Source of the DNA: CAVEFW01 sp963643505
GTDB lineage: Bacteria; Actinomycetota; Coriobacteriia; Coriobacteriales; Eggerthellaceae
Length of the DNA: 64,000 bases
Direction of reading: 5' to 3'
NCBI GenBank assembly: GCA_963643505.1
Contig: CAVIKF010000006.1
Location: 1-64,000 of the forward strand
The notes under the pieces were generated by a model. It saw nothing but the letters and a program-made list of their open reading frames with translations, had not been told where the DNA came from and made no database searches. Shown piece after piece: positions 51,079 through 60,338 of the stretch. Position numbers and translations under genes: made by a program. The first letter of the stretch is position 1; each line of letters opens with the position of its first letter.

Positions 51079-51462
51079 GGCCCTCTTCGCGAGCGAGTCC
51101 AGAGGATACACGGCCAAGCGGACCACCCCCTACTGGACTTGCCAAAGCGCACATACAAGCGCGCACGTCAACCATATTGCTATCAATTCTTTCCCGAGAG
51201 CGGGCGAGGAGTCACCATGAGGCTCCTCGCCCGTTTCTTTTCCTCACAGGATTTCGGGGAGCGAACCCCCGAAACGCACATTACGATGGTTGAATTCAAG
51301 CGCATGGATAAACAAAGCAAAGCCACACGCATGTACTTTCGACCTTAGGACCTTAGGTTTCGATATCTTGAATACTGAAATTGACAGCAAAAGCAGTTGG
51401 GCCCGTCGTCTCAAGAACGGACTCGCCCTTCAAGACTTCACAACTCAAACAAAGACCGGGAA
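51079..51462. other. Spacer after hsp20
   Basis: 384 bp between convergent genes. It contains the hsp20 terminator; the remaining 220 bp up to the glycosyltransferase stop show no gene or clear repeat. Confidence 0.5.
51201..51242 (+). terminator. Terminator of hsp20
   Basis: CGGGCGAGGAG (51201-51211) pairs perfectly with CTCCTCGCCCG (51223-51233) and is followed by TTTCTTTTCC. Confidence 0.9.
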
Positions 51463-52818
51463 CTAGGGCCGCACACCATACTTCACGCACCAATTATGCC
51501 ACTCGTCCGATTCGGCAAATCCCCGAATCAACTGCTCTCGGGTCAAGCCGCTCTCAATCTTGCTCAGCCAAAAGGCACGACCCTCATCGTCGGAGCATCT
51601 GCCGAACATCGTCATATACACGCGCTCAACGAGCTCCTCTGCGTCCATCCCCTTGTCCAGACATTCCTCGCAGCAGAAAATGGTACTCGCAATTTGGCTA
51701 GCGCTCATGCCTGTGCGCACCCCGCGCACCTGCGCCGCGAGGTCCTCCTGGGTATAGCCGCGCCCCAAACATTGTGTGAACAGGCGGGAGCAAAACTCTT
51801 CCACTTGATCTTCGAACTTATCATCCGAACCGCGGAAGGGGAAGTAGACGGTCCACTTCGCAGCACGCTCGTAGAAGGAGGAGAACAGAAGTCCGTAGCT
51901 GCCAAAGGAGACACCGTTGGCGACCGCCTCGTCATACAACCTACAAAACCACTCATGAATCTTCTCTTGAGCTTCCTTTTCGCACTCAGAACCCAAGGCG
52001 ACTCTCCAAAGAATTACGCAACGAAGCAGCGTGGATCTAGTGGCGAGCATCTCCAGTTCAGAATCGCCCTTTTCGTGGTAATACCCAATCTGGGACGAAG
52101 CAGCCTCGATTTCGTCAAGACGATACATCGCAAAAGGCTTCGTGATAATGCTTCCTTGCCGTATGCGATAATAGTAATAACCGCCTCGAGAGACGACTAC
52201 CGACTTGCAGGGGAAAATCACCTTGTAGGTTGTCGCCATGTCCTCATAGGTCTTTCCCTCGGGAAAAGAGATTGCCATACGTTCGAAAAGCTCCTTCTTG
52301 TAGAGCTTTCCCCATGCAGAGTCCATGCACCAATGCTCTTGGGAGATGAAGGAATCCATAATCGCTTCCCTGCCCGACTTCAAGGAGTAATAGGCCAACT
52401 CCTCGGAGGGTAATGCCCCCAGCTCCTCGTCACCAACAAACCTCTGACAAAAGCACGAAGCGCAATCGGCGCCAAATTCAATCATAGGAGTAATCAGATT
52501 CTGAACGAACGTCGCAGCGATGGCGTCATCGGAGTCAAGAAATGCGATAACCTCGCCATGGGCATGCTCCATTCCGGTGTTCCTAGCAGCGGAGATTCCT
52601 CTATTGGAGCAATGGATGACAGCGATTCGATTGTCCCTGCGAGCCCAGGCGTCACACATCTCGCCCGACCCATCAGTGGAGCCATCATCCACCAAGACAA
52701 TCTCGATATTTTCGTAAGTTTGCGACATAGCCGACTGAACACACGAACCAAGATAATCCCAAACGTCGTACACGGGGATAATTATCGATACCAAAGGATT
52801 CCTGGGATTATTGTTCAT
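51463..52818 (-). CDS. GT2 glycosyltransferase with C-terminal DUF4214 domain
   Basis: 451 residues. The N-terminal GT-A domain (1-220) has VSIIIPVYDVWDYL, VLVDDGSTDGSGE, NRGISAARN and FLDSDD, typical of beta-glycosyltransferases making surface polymers. A middle helical region follows. The C-terminal 110 residues match the DUF4214 pattern found in S-layer and hemolysin-like proteins (VERVYMTMFGRCSDDEGRAF followed by W, a GLTREQLIRGF turn and a SDEW motif). It is transcribed alone, divergent from rmlA. Confidence 0.87.
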   Translation of the reverse strand: MNNNPRNPLVSIIIPVYDVWDYLGSCVQSAMSQTYENIEIVLVDDGSTDGSGEMCDAWARRDNRIAVIHCSNRGISAARNTGMEHAHGEVIAFLDSDDAIAATFVQNLITPMIEFGADCASCFCQRFVGDEELGALPSEELAYYSLKSGREAIMDSFISQEHWCMDSAWGKLYKKELFERMAISFPEGKTYEDMATTYKVIFPCKSVVVSRGGYYYYRIRQGSIITKPFAMYRLDEIEAASSQIGYYHEKGDSELEMLATRSTLLRCVILWRVALGSECEKEAQEKIHEWFCRLYDEAVANGVSFGSYGLLFSSFYERAAKWTVYFPFRGSDDKFEDQVEEFCSRLFTQCLGRGYTQEDLAAQVRGVRTGMSASQIASTIFCCEECLDKGMDAEELVERVYMTMFGRCSDDEGRAFWLSKIESGLTREQLIRGFAESDEWHNWCVKYGVRP

Positions 52819-52963
52819 GATTGGTTCCCTTCTATTTGAAAGAAGTCCAGGATAACAAGTATATCACTCGCTAAAAAGCTCCATAAACGAAGGTGCCAGG
52901 GAGCCATGTCATCTTATGCTCGCCTTGTGCCTTGCACGCACAACAAACAAGAGCAAGTCCGAC

Positions 52964-52972
52964 TGCTATAAT
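52964..52972 (+). promoter_or_regulatory. Extended -10 promoter of the rml operon
   Basis: TGCTATAAT, a perfect TGnTATAAT box, 67 bp before rmlA. Confidence 0.6.
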
Positions 52973-53038
52973 GGACCGTTAGATTTTCCTTACCATCCCA
53001 AGGCGCGATTGTCAGCTACTCCAGAACGGAGTGATCAA

Positions 53039-53938
53039 ATGAAAGGTATTATCCTTGCAGGTGGAAGTGGTACGCGTCTGTATCCTCTAACCCAGGTGAC
53101 AAGCAAGCAGCTGCTGCCCGTCTACGACAAACCGATGATTTACTACCCGTTGTCGACGCTGATGCTAGCGGGAATAAGGGACATCCTGCTCATCAGCACC
53201 CCGATTGACCTGCCCAATTTCAAGCGTCTCCTCGGCAACGGCAGCCAGCTTGGCATTCGCCTAAGCTATGCGGAGCAGCCCTCCCCCGACGGACTCGCCC
53301 AAGCGTTCATTATAGGCGAGGAGTTCATCGCCGGCGAATCCTGCGCCATGGTCCTGGGAGACAATATCTTTTATGGTTCAAACCTCGCACAAACCTTAAA
53401 GGGCGCCGTTGCTTCCGCTGAGTCGGGCCAGGGTGCCACCGTCTTTGGCTACCACGTGGATGATCCCGAGCGTTTCGGTGTCGTTGAGTTCGATGCCGAT
53501 TACAACGCAGTCTCCATCGAGGAGAAACCACGACACCCAAAGAGCAGTTATGCCGTCACGGGCCTCTATTTTTACGATTCTCGCGTGTGCGAACTGGCCA
53601 AGCAGGTAAAGCCGTCGAGCCGTGGCGAACTGGAAATCACCGACCTGAACCAGATGTACCTGGACGACGGATCTTTGAACGTTGTTACCCTTGGGCGCGG
53701 CTACGCATGGCTTGACACCGGAACCATGGAGAGCCTCTTCGAGGCTTGCGAGTTTGTCCGTTCGGTGGAGCGCAGTCAGGATTTGCCGGTCAGCGTTCCC
53801 GAAGAGATCGCCTACGAGAACGGTTGGATCGACAAAGAGACGCTTGAGGCGGCTGCAACCGAGTACGGCAAGTCCGTCTATGGCGAGCACCTGAGGAAGG
53901 TTGCCGCCGGCGAGCTCGCCCCCAGCGCTTTGAACTAA
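53039..53938 (+). CDS. rmlA: Glucose-1-phosphate thymidylyltransferase
   Basis: First step of dTDP-L-rhamnose synthesis. 299 residues with MKGIILAGGSGTRLYPLT, SKQLLPVYDKPMIYYPLSTL, LGDNIFYG, GLYFYD and GRGYAWLDTGT. GGAG lies about 9 nt before the ATG. It is the first gene of rmlADBC, 12 bp before rmlD. Confidence 0.97.
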   Translation: MKGIILAGGSGTRLYPLTQVTSKQLLPVYDKPMIYYPLSTLMLAGIRDILLISTPIDLPNFKRLLGNGSQLGIRLSYAEQPSPDGLAQAFIIGEEFIAGESCAMVLGDNIFYGSNLAQTLKGAVASAESGQGATVFGYHVDDPERFGVVEFDADYNAVSIEEKPRHPKSSYAVTGLYFYDSRVCELAKQVKPSSRGELEITDLNQMYLDDGSLNVVTLGRGYAWLDTGTMESLFEACEFVRSVERSQDLPVSVPEEIAYENGWIDKETLEAAATEYGKSVYGEHLRKVAAGELAPSALN

Positions 53939-53950
53939 GGAGCTTTTGAC

Positions 53951-54856
53951 ATGAAGATCCTCATCACCGGCAGTCGCGGCCAGCTCGGCAACGAGCTTAC
54001 GCGCTGTCTTGGTACCATGACCGCCGAGATTGGAGCGATTGACCAGGCCTACAATGGCGCTATCTGCGATGCCATCGATTACGACGTTTTGGACATCTCG
54101 GATGCCCACGCCGTGCACAACTGGTACAAAGAACACGGTGCTTATGACCTGACCATAAACTGCGCCGCCATCACCAACGTGGACGGTTGCGAGACCGCCG
54201 AGGCCGCTGCCTATCATGTGAACGCTTGCGGCCCCGAGAACCTGGCTCGCGAGGTAGCCCGCACCGGCGGTAAGCTCGTACAGGTGTCCACCGACTACGT
54301 GTTCCCTGGCACCGAGCCCGAGCCCCGCAAAGAGGATGACCCCATCGCCCCCATCAGCGGCTACGGCCGAACCAAGTGGGCGGGCGAGGTCCTAGCTCTC
54401 GCCGCTTGCGAGCGCACCTTCGTGTGCCGCACCGCGTGGCTCTACGGCTACGTGGGCAGAAACTTCGTCAAGACCATGAGGAAGCTGGGTGCCATCCACG
54501 ACAGGGTCGCTGTTGTGGACGACCAGATAGGCAACCCTACTAGCGCCAACGACCTGGCTTACCACATCCTGAAGGTGGCGCTCACTAAGGATTACGGCAC
54601 CTACCACATGACCAACGAGGGCACCTGCTCGTGGGCCGATTTCGCCGCCCGCATCATGGAGAGAAGCGGCCTTGCCTGCGAGGTGGTGCCCGTCACCAGC
54701 GAGCAGTACAAGCAGATGAACCCCGCCAGCGCCGATCGCCCGCATTACTCCAGCTTGGAGAACGCCCGCCTAGCCGCCACCGTGGGCAACGAGTTCCGCC
54801 CTTGGCGAGACGCGATTGACCAGTACATCGAGCGGTTACCGGAACTGGAGGGCTAG
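53951..54856 (+). CDS. rmlD: dTDP-4-dehydrorhamnose reductase
   Basis: Final NAD(P)H-dependent step to dTDP-L-rhamnose. 301 residues: MKILITGSRGQLGNEL, INCAAITNVDGCE, VSTDYVFPG and the SDR Tyr-x3-Lys in GYGRTKWAGE. AAGGAG precedes the ATG. Codon use differs from most neighbours: Leu is largely CTG and AGA/AGG Arg codons are frequent, a hint of separate origin shared with rmlB. Confidence 0.95.
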   Translation: MKILITGSRGQLGNELTRCLGTMTAEIGAIDQAYNGAICDAIDYDVLDISDAHAVHNWYKEHGAYDLTINCAAITNVDGCETAEAAAYHVNACGPENLAREVARTGGKLVQVSTDYVFPGTEPEPRKEDDPIAPISGYGRTKWAGEVLALAACERTFVCRTAWLYGYVGRNFVKTMRKLGAIHDRVAVVDDQIGNPTSANDLAYHILKVALTKDYGTYHMTNEGTCSWADFAARIMERSGLACEVVPVTSEQYKQMNPASADRPHYSSLENARLAATVGNEFRPWRDAIDQYIERLPELEG

Positions 54857-54858
54857 AC

Positions 54859-55866
54859 ATGTTCGAACCCAAGAGACTCATCGTTACCGGCGGCTGTGGC
54901 TTCATCGGGTCCAACTTCGTCCGCTGGGTGGTGGAACACACCGAGTGCCACATCGTCGTATTGGACAAGCTCACCTACGCTGGTAACCTGGAGAACATCG
55001 CCGGACTGCCCACCGACCGAGTCAAGCTGGTCGTGGGCGACATCTGCGATGCCGCACTGCTGGATAGAATCGTTCCCGGCATGGACGCCATCGTGCACTA
55101 CGCGGCCGAGAGTCACAACGACAACTCGATCGCCGACCCCGAACCCTTCCTGCGCACCAACGTGGAGGGCACCTACCAACTGTTGGAGGCCTGCCGCAGG
55201 CACGGCGTGCGCCTGCACCACGTGAGCACCGACGAGGTCTACGGCGATCTGGCCTTGGATGACCCTGCCAAATTCACCGAGGAGACCCCGTACCATCCCA
55301 ACTCCCCGTACAGCTCCACCAAAGCGTCCAGCGACCTGCTGGTCCGTGCATGGCACCGCACCTTCGGCGTGCCCGTGACCATCAGTAACTGCTCCAACAA
55401 CTACGGTCCCTACCAGCATGTGGAGAAGTTCATCCCGCGCCAGGTGACCAACCTCATCGATGGCATCAGCCCCAAGCTCTACGGCGACGGCCTCAACGTC
55501 CGTGACTGGATCCACACAGAGGACCACTCCTCGGCCGTGTGGACCATCCTCACCAAGGGCCGTTTGGGCGAGACCTACCTCATCGGCGCCGACGGCGAGA
55601 GGAGCAATATCGACGTGCTCCGTACGATACTGAGGGCCTTCGGCAAAGGTGAAGACGACTTCGAGCGGGTCCGCGACCGTCCCGGCCACGACCGCCGTTA
55701 TGCCATCGATTCCACCAAGCTGCGTACCGAACTGGGCTGGAAACCCGTCCACACCGACTTCGCGGAGGGCCTAGGCGCGACCATCCAGTGGTACAGAGAC
55801 AACGAGGCCTGGTGGCGCGCCGCCAAGGAGGCAACCGAGGCAAGATACAAGGCCCAAGGGCGATAA
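54859..55866 (+). CDS. rmlB: dTDP-glucose 4,6-dehydratase
   Basis: 335 residues of the extended SDR fold: VTGGCGFIGSNFVRW, LDKLTYAGNLEN, HYAAESHNDNS, VSTDEVYGDL, the catalytic Tyr-x3-Lys in YSSTKASSD and NNYGPYQHVEKFIPR. Only 2 bp separate it from rmlD. Leu is nearly always CTG and AGA/AGG occur, unlike the wzm/wzt genes nearby, which prefer CTC/CTT and CGC/CGT. Confidence 0.97.
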   Translation: MFEPKRLIVTGGCGFIGSNFVRWVVEHTECHIVVLDKLTYAGNLENIAGLPTDRVKLVVGDICDAALLDRIVPGMDAIVHYAAESHNDNSIADPEPFLRTNVEGTYQLLEACRRHGVRLHHVSTDEVYGDLALDDPAKFTEETPYHPNSPYSSTKASSDLLVRAWHRTFGVPVTISNCSNNYGPYQHVEKFIPRQVTNLIDGISPKLYGDGLNVRDWIHTEDHSSAVWTILTKGRLGETYLIGADGERSNIDVLRTILRAFGKGEDDFERVRDRPGHDRRYAIDSTKLRTELGWKPVHTDFAEGLGATIQWYRDNEAWWRAAKEATEARYKAQGR

Positions 55867-55875
55867 GGAGCAAGT

Positions 55876-56484
55876 ATGGCGGCAGGAAACCAAATCACAT
55901 CCGGTAACTTCACCTTCACGGAAACCTCCATCGAAGGCGTGAAGATCATCGACGCGAAGAGCTACGGTGACTCCCGCGGCCACTTCATGGAGACCTATAA
56001 GAAATCCGATTTCGTGGCCGGCGGCATCGACGTCGACTTCGTGCAGGATAACCAATCCCGTTCCACCAAGGGTGTGCTGCGCGGCTTGCACTTCCAGATC
56101 AACCATCCGCAGGCGAAACTTGTGCGCGTGGTTTTCGGCGAGGTGTTCGACGTGTGCGTCGATCTGCGTCCTGACAGCGTTACCTATGGCAAGTGGGAGG
56201 GCGTGGTGCTCTCTGCGAATAACAAGCGCCAGCTTTTCATCCCCCGAGGTTTCGCCCATGGGTTCCTGGTGCTCTCCGACACCGCCGAGTTCTGCTACAA
56301 ATGCGACGACGTGTACCATCCCAATGACGAAGGCGGCCTCATGTGGAACGATCCCGCCATCGGCATCGTTTGGCCCGCCCTCGACGGAGACAATTCATTC
56401 AGTGAGGCAACGATCATATTGAGCGAGAAGGACAAGCTCCACCCTAGCTTCGAACGGCTGAAACTCAAATCAGACCTCCTGTGA
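55876..56484 (+). CDS. rmlC: dTDP-4-dehydrorhamnose 3,5-epimerase
   Basis: 202 residues of the cupin fold: DSRGHFMETYKKSDF, QDNQSRSTKGVLRGLHFQ (catalytic His), GEVFDVCVDLR and FIPRGFAHGFLVLSD. AAGGAG precedes the ATG. It completes the rmlADBC set and converges on a large glycosyltransferase gene 43 bp away. Confidence 0.96.
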   Translation: MAAGNQITSGNFTFTETSIEGVKIIDAKSYGDSRGHFMETYKKSDFVAGGIDVDFVQDNQSRSTKGVLRGLHFQINHPQAKLVRVVFGEVFDVCVDLRPDSVTYGKWEGVVLSANNKRQLFIPRGFAHGFLVLSDTAEFCYKCDDVYHPNDEGGLMWNDPAIGIVWPALDGDNSFSEATIILSEKDKLHPSFERLKLKSDLL

Positions 56485-56527
56485 GAACACGTTGCCCATC
56501 GGGCAGGTGCACAACAAGTTTCCTTCC

Positions 56528-58942
56528 CTAGCGACGAAAAGACTGCACAAAGCCGTTGTAGTAGACAAGCCCCTTGCTCGAGATTGCCTGAGTCATCAAC
56601 GCCTCATCCTCTTCGCAGAAGGCTCGCTGGACATCCTGGTCGTCCTCCAACACGGCTCGACGCACAAACCAACCACAGATGGGGGCAATCCATGTATCAA
56701 CAAGCTCGCCTGCAGCAACGAACATGCCACACCCGCCCATACTGCTCTCCCCTGTGGCTTCATTCATGGACCCATCGACGGTCATCATGCCATGGACGCA
56801 TGCAATGACATCAGGCACCGTGGAAAGCACATGATATTGGGCCTGAAGTTTGACGGGGTCGGCCCAGATATCATTTTTCCCAAGAAACGCATAATACTCG
56901 CTGGAAGATGACGCCGCTGTATATTTCCCTCCGTCATGCTTGTCGTTTCCGAAAGGCATGACAATTCCCGGAAATCTCCTTCGGTATTCTTCCACAAGTG
57001 CCGTGATATTGTGATTGTTCCCGTCAAAGAAGAGCCTCGCCTCAAAAGTAAAGGACGTTTCTTGGCGAAGAATGCTCTCCAACTGTCGACGGGCAAACGC
57101 AACATCCTCGGCAAGATGGCACAAAACGACAACCTTCACCTCTCCGAACAAATCGAAGCAACGACGCTTCAAATCCTCGTATCCGTCGGGAGCCTTCGTC
57201 CTCGCAAAGGAAAAGGAAGCCCTCATACCCAAATCCTCGGAAAACAGACGAGGGACGATCATGCCAGAAGGAGTAATCTCAAGCGAGTCAAATTCGAACA
57301 TCTCGAAACGGTCGAAAAAGGGAGCGAATTTCGACACGAAACGAGTTCGCTCATCCAGAAACCGCTGTACCGCAGCCTCGGACTGCAAACGGCCCAAAGT
57401 CTTGCTCTCATAGTGGCGCAAACGGGCTTTCGGCGTCATCACCGTTCGATAGCCGGCGCATTGGAGTTTATAGCAGAAGTCTATATCGCTGTAGTTCGCG
57501 AGATACGCCTCGTCATACCCGCCCACCAGATCGAACTTGTCCATGCTTACCAGCTGACAGGCACCAGTTACCGCAGAGCAATCAATTGGGTGGGAAATCA
57601 TCTCGTCAATGAATCCTTCGCAAGGATAGCGCAATCCAAAGTGGTACGCGCCTCCATCACCTCTTATGAGCACACCGGCGTGCTGGATAGTGTCATCAGG
57701 ATAGAGCAACAGACCGCCCACAACGCCCACCTCAGGTCGGCACGCAAGCTCCAACATGGAAACCAACCACTTGTCGTCAAGAACCTCCATGTCGTTGTTC
57801 AACATAAGCAGGTATTCACCTCGGGCGCAGCGCCTACCATAGTTGATCAGGCGCGAATAGTTGAAAGCCCCCTTGAGACGGCAGAGCCTGACATTGGGAT
57901 AGCGTGCGACCATCTCATGGAATGCCTCAATACTCTCGTCAGCAGAGTTGTTCTCGAGGACAATGATCTCGAAATTGCGATACGTCGTACGCGTTTCCAC
58001 GCTGGCGACCAGGGTTTCCAAATCGTCAACGTTGTCCTTGCTGGGAACGACGATGCTAACCAGGGGATTACTCGAAATCCCATCAAAATTGGACCTCCCG
58101 TCCTTCCCTTCTGCACACGCACGAATCTCAGAATAGATTCCACGTTGCTGAAAATAGCGCTCGATGGCGCGACGACACCCATCCGGATCCGCCTGCGGGC
58201 AGAAGCCAAGCTGAAATGCCATCGGCTCAGACAGTGAACCAACGTGGTATTTCGAGAAAAGACGCAAAACCGCATCATACACGCATGCGGTATCGAAGCT
58301 AACATCGAAATTACCTGCAGATAGAAGAGCCTCGCGATCAAACACCACGTGAAGGCCGAGGTAATCATCCTCGAGATACCGGTCAGGTTGAAACCTAAAA
58401 CCACCAGCAATACCCCAAAAACCTCCAACACAGCAAACCGAGGCGTAGGTAAGCAACGCGCAGGATTTCGTTCGGGAGAAACGGGCAATGTAGTTGCTAA
58501 ACAGCGGCGAAAAGCACTCAGAGGGCCTCATTACCGTAAACCAAAAGCCATGCGCCTCCTCTAAAGCAACGGCGCACGCCTCTCCAAATGCCAGAGAAGA
58601 GGTCCTGTCGAGGCATCGTAGCGTGCAATGGGGGCCAAGAGGGCCAAACGAGCCGACGGTCTGCCTCGCAATCTCAAAGCCGCGAGAGTTCGGCCCAACA
58701 ACGACCAGCTCCCATCCGCTTTGCCGTTGAGCTACCACACTTGCAACACACGCTACTATGTCCTCCTCCATATCGCCTTCGTCCACAAATAGACAATATG
58801 TGATACGGGGAGGATAGCAAGATCTGTCCTGGTCGGCTTTGCAAAACGCGATGTCGTTGGGAAAGAACCTCTCTAACACCGCATCATCAAGTCGCGCACG
58901 CAACGCAGCAAGCGCTCGCTCTCGAGTAGCCTGATACCCCAT
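56528..58942 (-). CDS. Large multi-module GT2-family glycosyltransferase
   Basis: 804 residues with at least two, perhaps three, GT-A-like modules. An N-terminal module (about 45-290) has GWELVVVGPNSRGFEIARQT. A clear GT2 core (about 295-545) has VSIVVPSKDNVDDLETLVAS, ENNSADESIEAF, LLMLNNDMEVLDDKWL and GGYDEAYLANYSDIDFCYKL, like rhamnosyl or O-antigen transferases. A C-terminal module (about 610-800) has VVVLCHLAEDVAFARRQLES. ATG 58942 follows GGAGG. It probably adds several sugars of the rhamnose-containing polymer. Confidence 0.87.
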   Translation of the reverse strand: MGYQATRERALAALRARLDDAVLERFFPNDIAFCKADQDRSCYPPRITYCLFVDEGDMEEDIVACVASVVAQRQSGWELVVVGPNSRGFEIARQTVGSFGPLGPHCTLRCLDRTSSLAFGEACAVALEEAHGFWFTVMRPSECFSPLFSNYIARFSRTKSCALLTYASVCCVGGFWGIAGGFRFQPDRYLEDDYLGLHVVFDREALLSAGNFDVSFDTACVYDAVLRLFSKYHVGSLSEPMAFQLGFCPQADPDGCRRAIERYFQQRGIYSEIRACAEGKDGRSNFDGISSNPLVSIVVPSKDNVDDLETLVASVETRTTYRNFEIIVLENNSADESIEAFHEMVARYPNVRLCRLKGAFNYSRLINYGRRCARGEYLLMLNNDMEVLDDKWLVSMLELACRPEVGVVGGLLLYPDDTIQHAGVLIRGDGGAYHFGLRYPCEGFIDEMISHPIDCSAVTGACQLVSMDKFDLVGGYDEAYLANYSDIDFCYKLQCAGYRTVMTPKARLRHYESKTLGRLQSEAAVQRFLDERTRFVSKFAPFFDRFEMFEFDSLEITPSGMIVPRLFSEDLGMRASFSFARTKAPDGYEDLKRRCFDLFGEVKVVVLCHLAEDVAFARRQLESILRQETSFTFEARLFFDGNNHNITALVEEYRRRFPGIVMPFGNDKHDGGKYTAASSSSEYYAFLGKNDIWADPVKLQAQYHVLSTVPDVIACVHGMMTVDGSMNEATGESSMGGCGMFVAAGELVDTWIAPICGWFVRRAVLEDDQDVQRAFCEEDEALMTQAISSKGLVYYNGFVQSFRR

Positions 58943-58986
58943 GCCAATCGTCCTCCAACCGCCCAACAGAAAGCACGACCACCGAC

Positions 58987-59310
58987 CTAGCGCCCCATCT
59001 CCCCGCCTTGTTCCAATTCGCCTACACGACGTTGCAGATCAGCGATGCTCTGTTCGAGACAGGACACGTAGTCTTGCTGCTCCCGCATATAGGCAGCCAT
59101 CTGGGAAAGGGCCGCGACCGCCTGCTCATTCCATTGCGCCTGGGCGTCGAGAGCCGGATCGACATAAAAGGAGGACAGCTTGCGCAGGGTATTCTTGGCG
59201 CTCGTCTTGGAGCCGGCGCCTGCGATCTTTGCTGTGCGGACAGCTCCGCAATGCCTTGCACAGGATTCAATCTTGCCCGCAAGATACTTTGCATCAAAAC
59301 CGGTTTCCAT
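58987..59310 (-). CDS. Small coiled-coil protein of the polysaccharide cluster
   Basis: 107 residues of unknown function. It has a basic N-terminal half (TAKIAGAGSKTSAKNTLRKL) and a C-terminal heptad-like segment (about 63-101; ALSQMAAYMREQQDYVSCLE and so on) predicted to form a coiled coil. AAGGG precedes the ATG. It lies 44 bp upstream of the large glycosyltransferase gene and would be cotranscribed, so it may scaffold that enzyme; this is inference. Confidence 0.7.
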   Translation of the reverse strand: METGFDAKYLAGKIESCARHCGAVRTAKIAGAGSKTSAKNTLRKLSSFYVDPALDAQAQWNEQAVAALSQMAAYMREQQDYVSCLEQSIADLQRRVGELEQGGEMGR

Positions 59311-59331
59311 CGCATATCCCTTCTGGAAGCA

Positions 59332-59389
59332 TTACGACCAAAGAGTACACCATTTCGGGCGCCATCCCGCGCTACGATCGCCCAACGAG
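59332..59389 (-). repeat. Dispersed 57-bp repeat, copy 2
   Basis: Nearly identical to 50285-50341. It lies 22 bp upstream of the coiled-coil gene start, the same relation as copy 1 to the NifX-like gene. Confidence 0.95.
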
Positions 59390-59483
59390 CACGAACGCTT
59401 GCACGACGATTCGTCGATGTCGCAAACGGCGATCTCTCCCTTTGTGAGCTCAACGTGTTCCTGCGATCATCCCTCTCCCACCT

Positions 59484-59491
59484 GTTATAAT
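59484..59491 (+). promoter_or_regulatory. -10 box of the wzm-wzt operon
   Basis: TATAAT at 59486-59491 preceded by TGT (an extended -10), 43 bp before the wzm GTG start. Confidence 0.6.
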
Positions 59492-59533
59492 GTGGCGTTA
59501 GCATTACAACCAACACCATTCCGAGGGAAAGTC

Positions 59534-60319
59534 GTGGCATCAGACCTCTTAACAAAAAGCGAGCTGAAACGCAGCTGGTTCACCGTATCCAGCCTCGTCT
59601 CCAGAGACTTCAAACTCAAATACCGTCGCAGCATTCTAGGCGTCCTTTGGAGCGTCTTGAACCCGCTGCTCATGATGTGCGTCCTGACGGCGGTGTTCAG
59701 CCAATTCTTCAAGTTCAACATCGAGAACTTCCCGCTGTACCTGATCTTGGCGCAAACCGTCTTCAACCTCATGGCGGACTCCACGAGCGCAAGCGTGCAA
59801 TCCATCATCGACTCCGCATCGCTCATCAAAAAAATTCGCATCAAGAAAATCATATTCCCTGCCGAGAAGTGCCTGTTCCAATGCATCAATTTCGGTTTCT
59901 CGCTCATCGCTGTCGCCTTCGTGATGGTCTACTTCCAAATCTTCCCCACGTGGCGCATCATCCTCATCATCCCGCTCACGTTCTTCGTCCTCATGTTCAG
60001 CATGGGTTTGAGCCTGTTGCTCTCGAGCCTCGCGGTTTTCTTCCGCGACATCATCCACCTCTGGAGCGTACTTTTGACCGCTTGGACCTACGCGACACCT
60101 CTGTTCTACCCTCTCGACATCCTTCCTGATTGGATGGTCGCGGCGGAAAACTTCAATCCGATGTATTACTACGTCACCTACTTCCGCGACATCATGCTTT
60201 ATGCCCAAACCCCCAGCTTGATGATGAACCTGCAATGCCTCGGCTTTGCCGTCGTGACGTTCATCGTCGGGCTTCTCGTGTTCAAGAAGCTCGAGAAGAA
60301 ATTCATCCTGTACGTGTAA
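59534..60319 (+). CDS. wzm: Polysaccharide ABC exporter permease (Wzm-type)
   Basis: 261 residues with six predicted membrane helices. The N-terminal RDFKLKYRRSILGVLWSVLN is the typical ABC-2 amphipathic lead-in, and NPMYYYVTYFRDIML is a conserved C-terminal signature. The GTG start at 59534 has GAGGG 5 nt upstream; an in-frame extension to 59180 is unlikely. It pairs with the ATPase gene 19 bp downstream. Confidence 0.93.
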   Translation: MASDLLTKSELKRSWFTVSSLVSRDFKLKYRRSILGVLWSVLNPLLMMCVLTAVFSQFFKFNIENFPLYLILAQTVFNLMADSTSASVQSIIDSASLIKKIRIKKIIFPAEKCLFQCINFGFSLIAVAFVMVYFQIFPTWRIILIIPLTFFVLMFSMGLSLLLSSLAVFFRDIIHLWSVLLTAWTYATPLFYPLDILPDWMVAAENFNPMYYYVTYFRDIMLYAQTPSLMMNLQCLGFAVVTFIVGLLVFKKLEKKFILYV

Positions 60320-60338
60320 GGACGCTTTCGAGGTACCC

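Noticed and set aside
56485..56527. TGCCC-ATC-GGGCA hairpin as a terminator between rmlC and the large glycosyltransferase gene
   Set aside because: A 5-bp stem with no T-tract on either strand is too weak.
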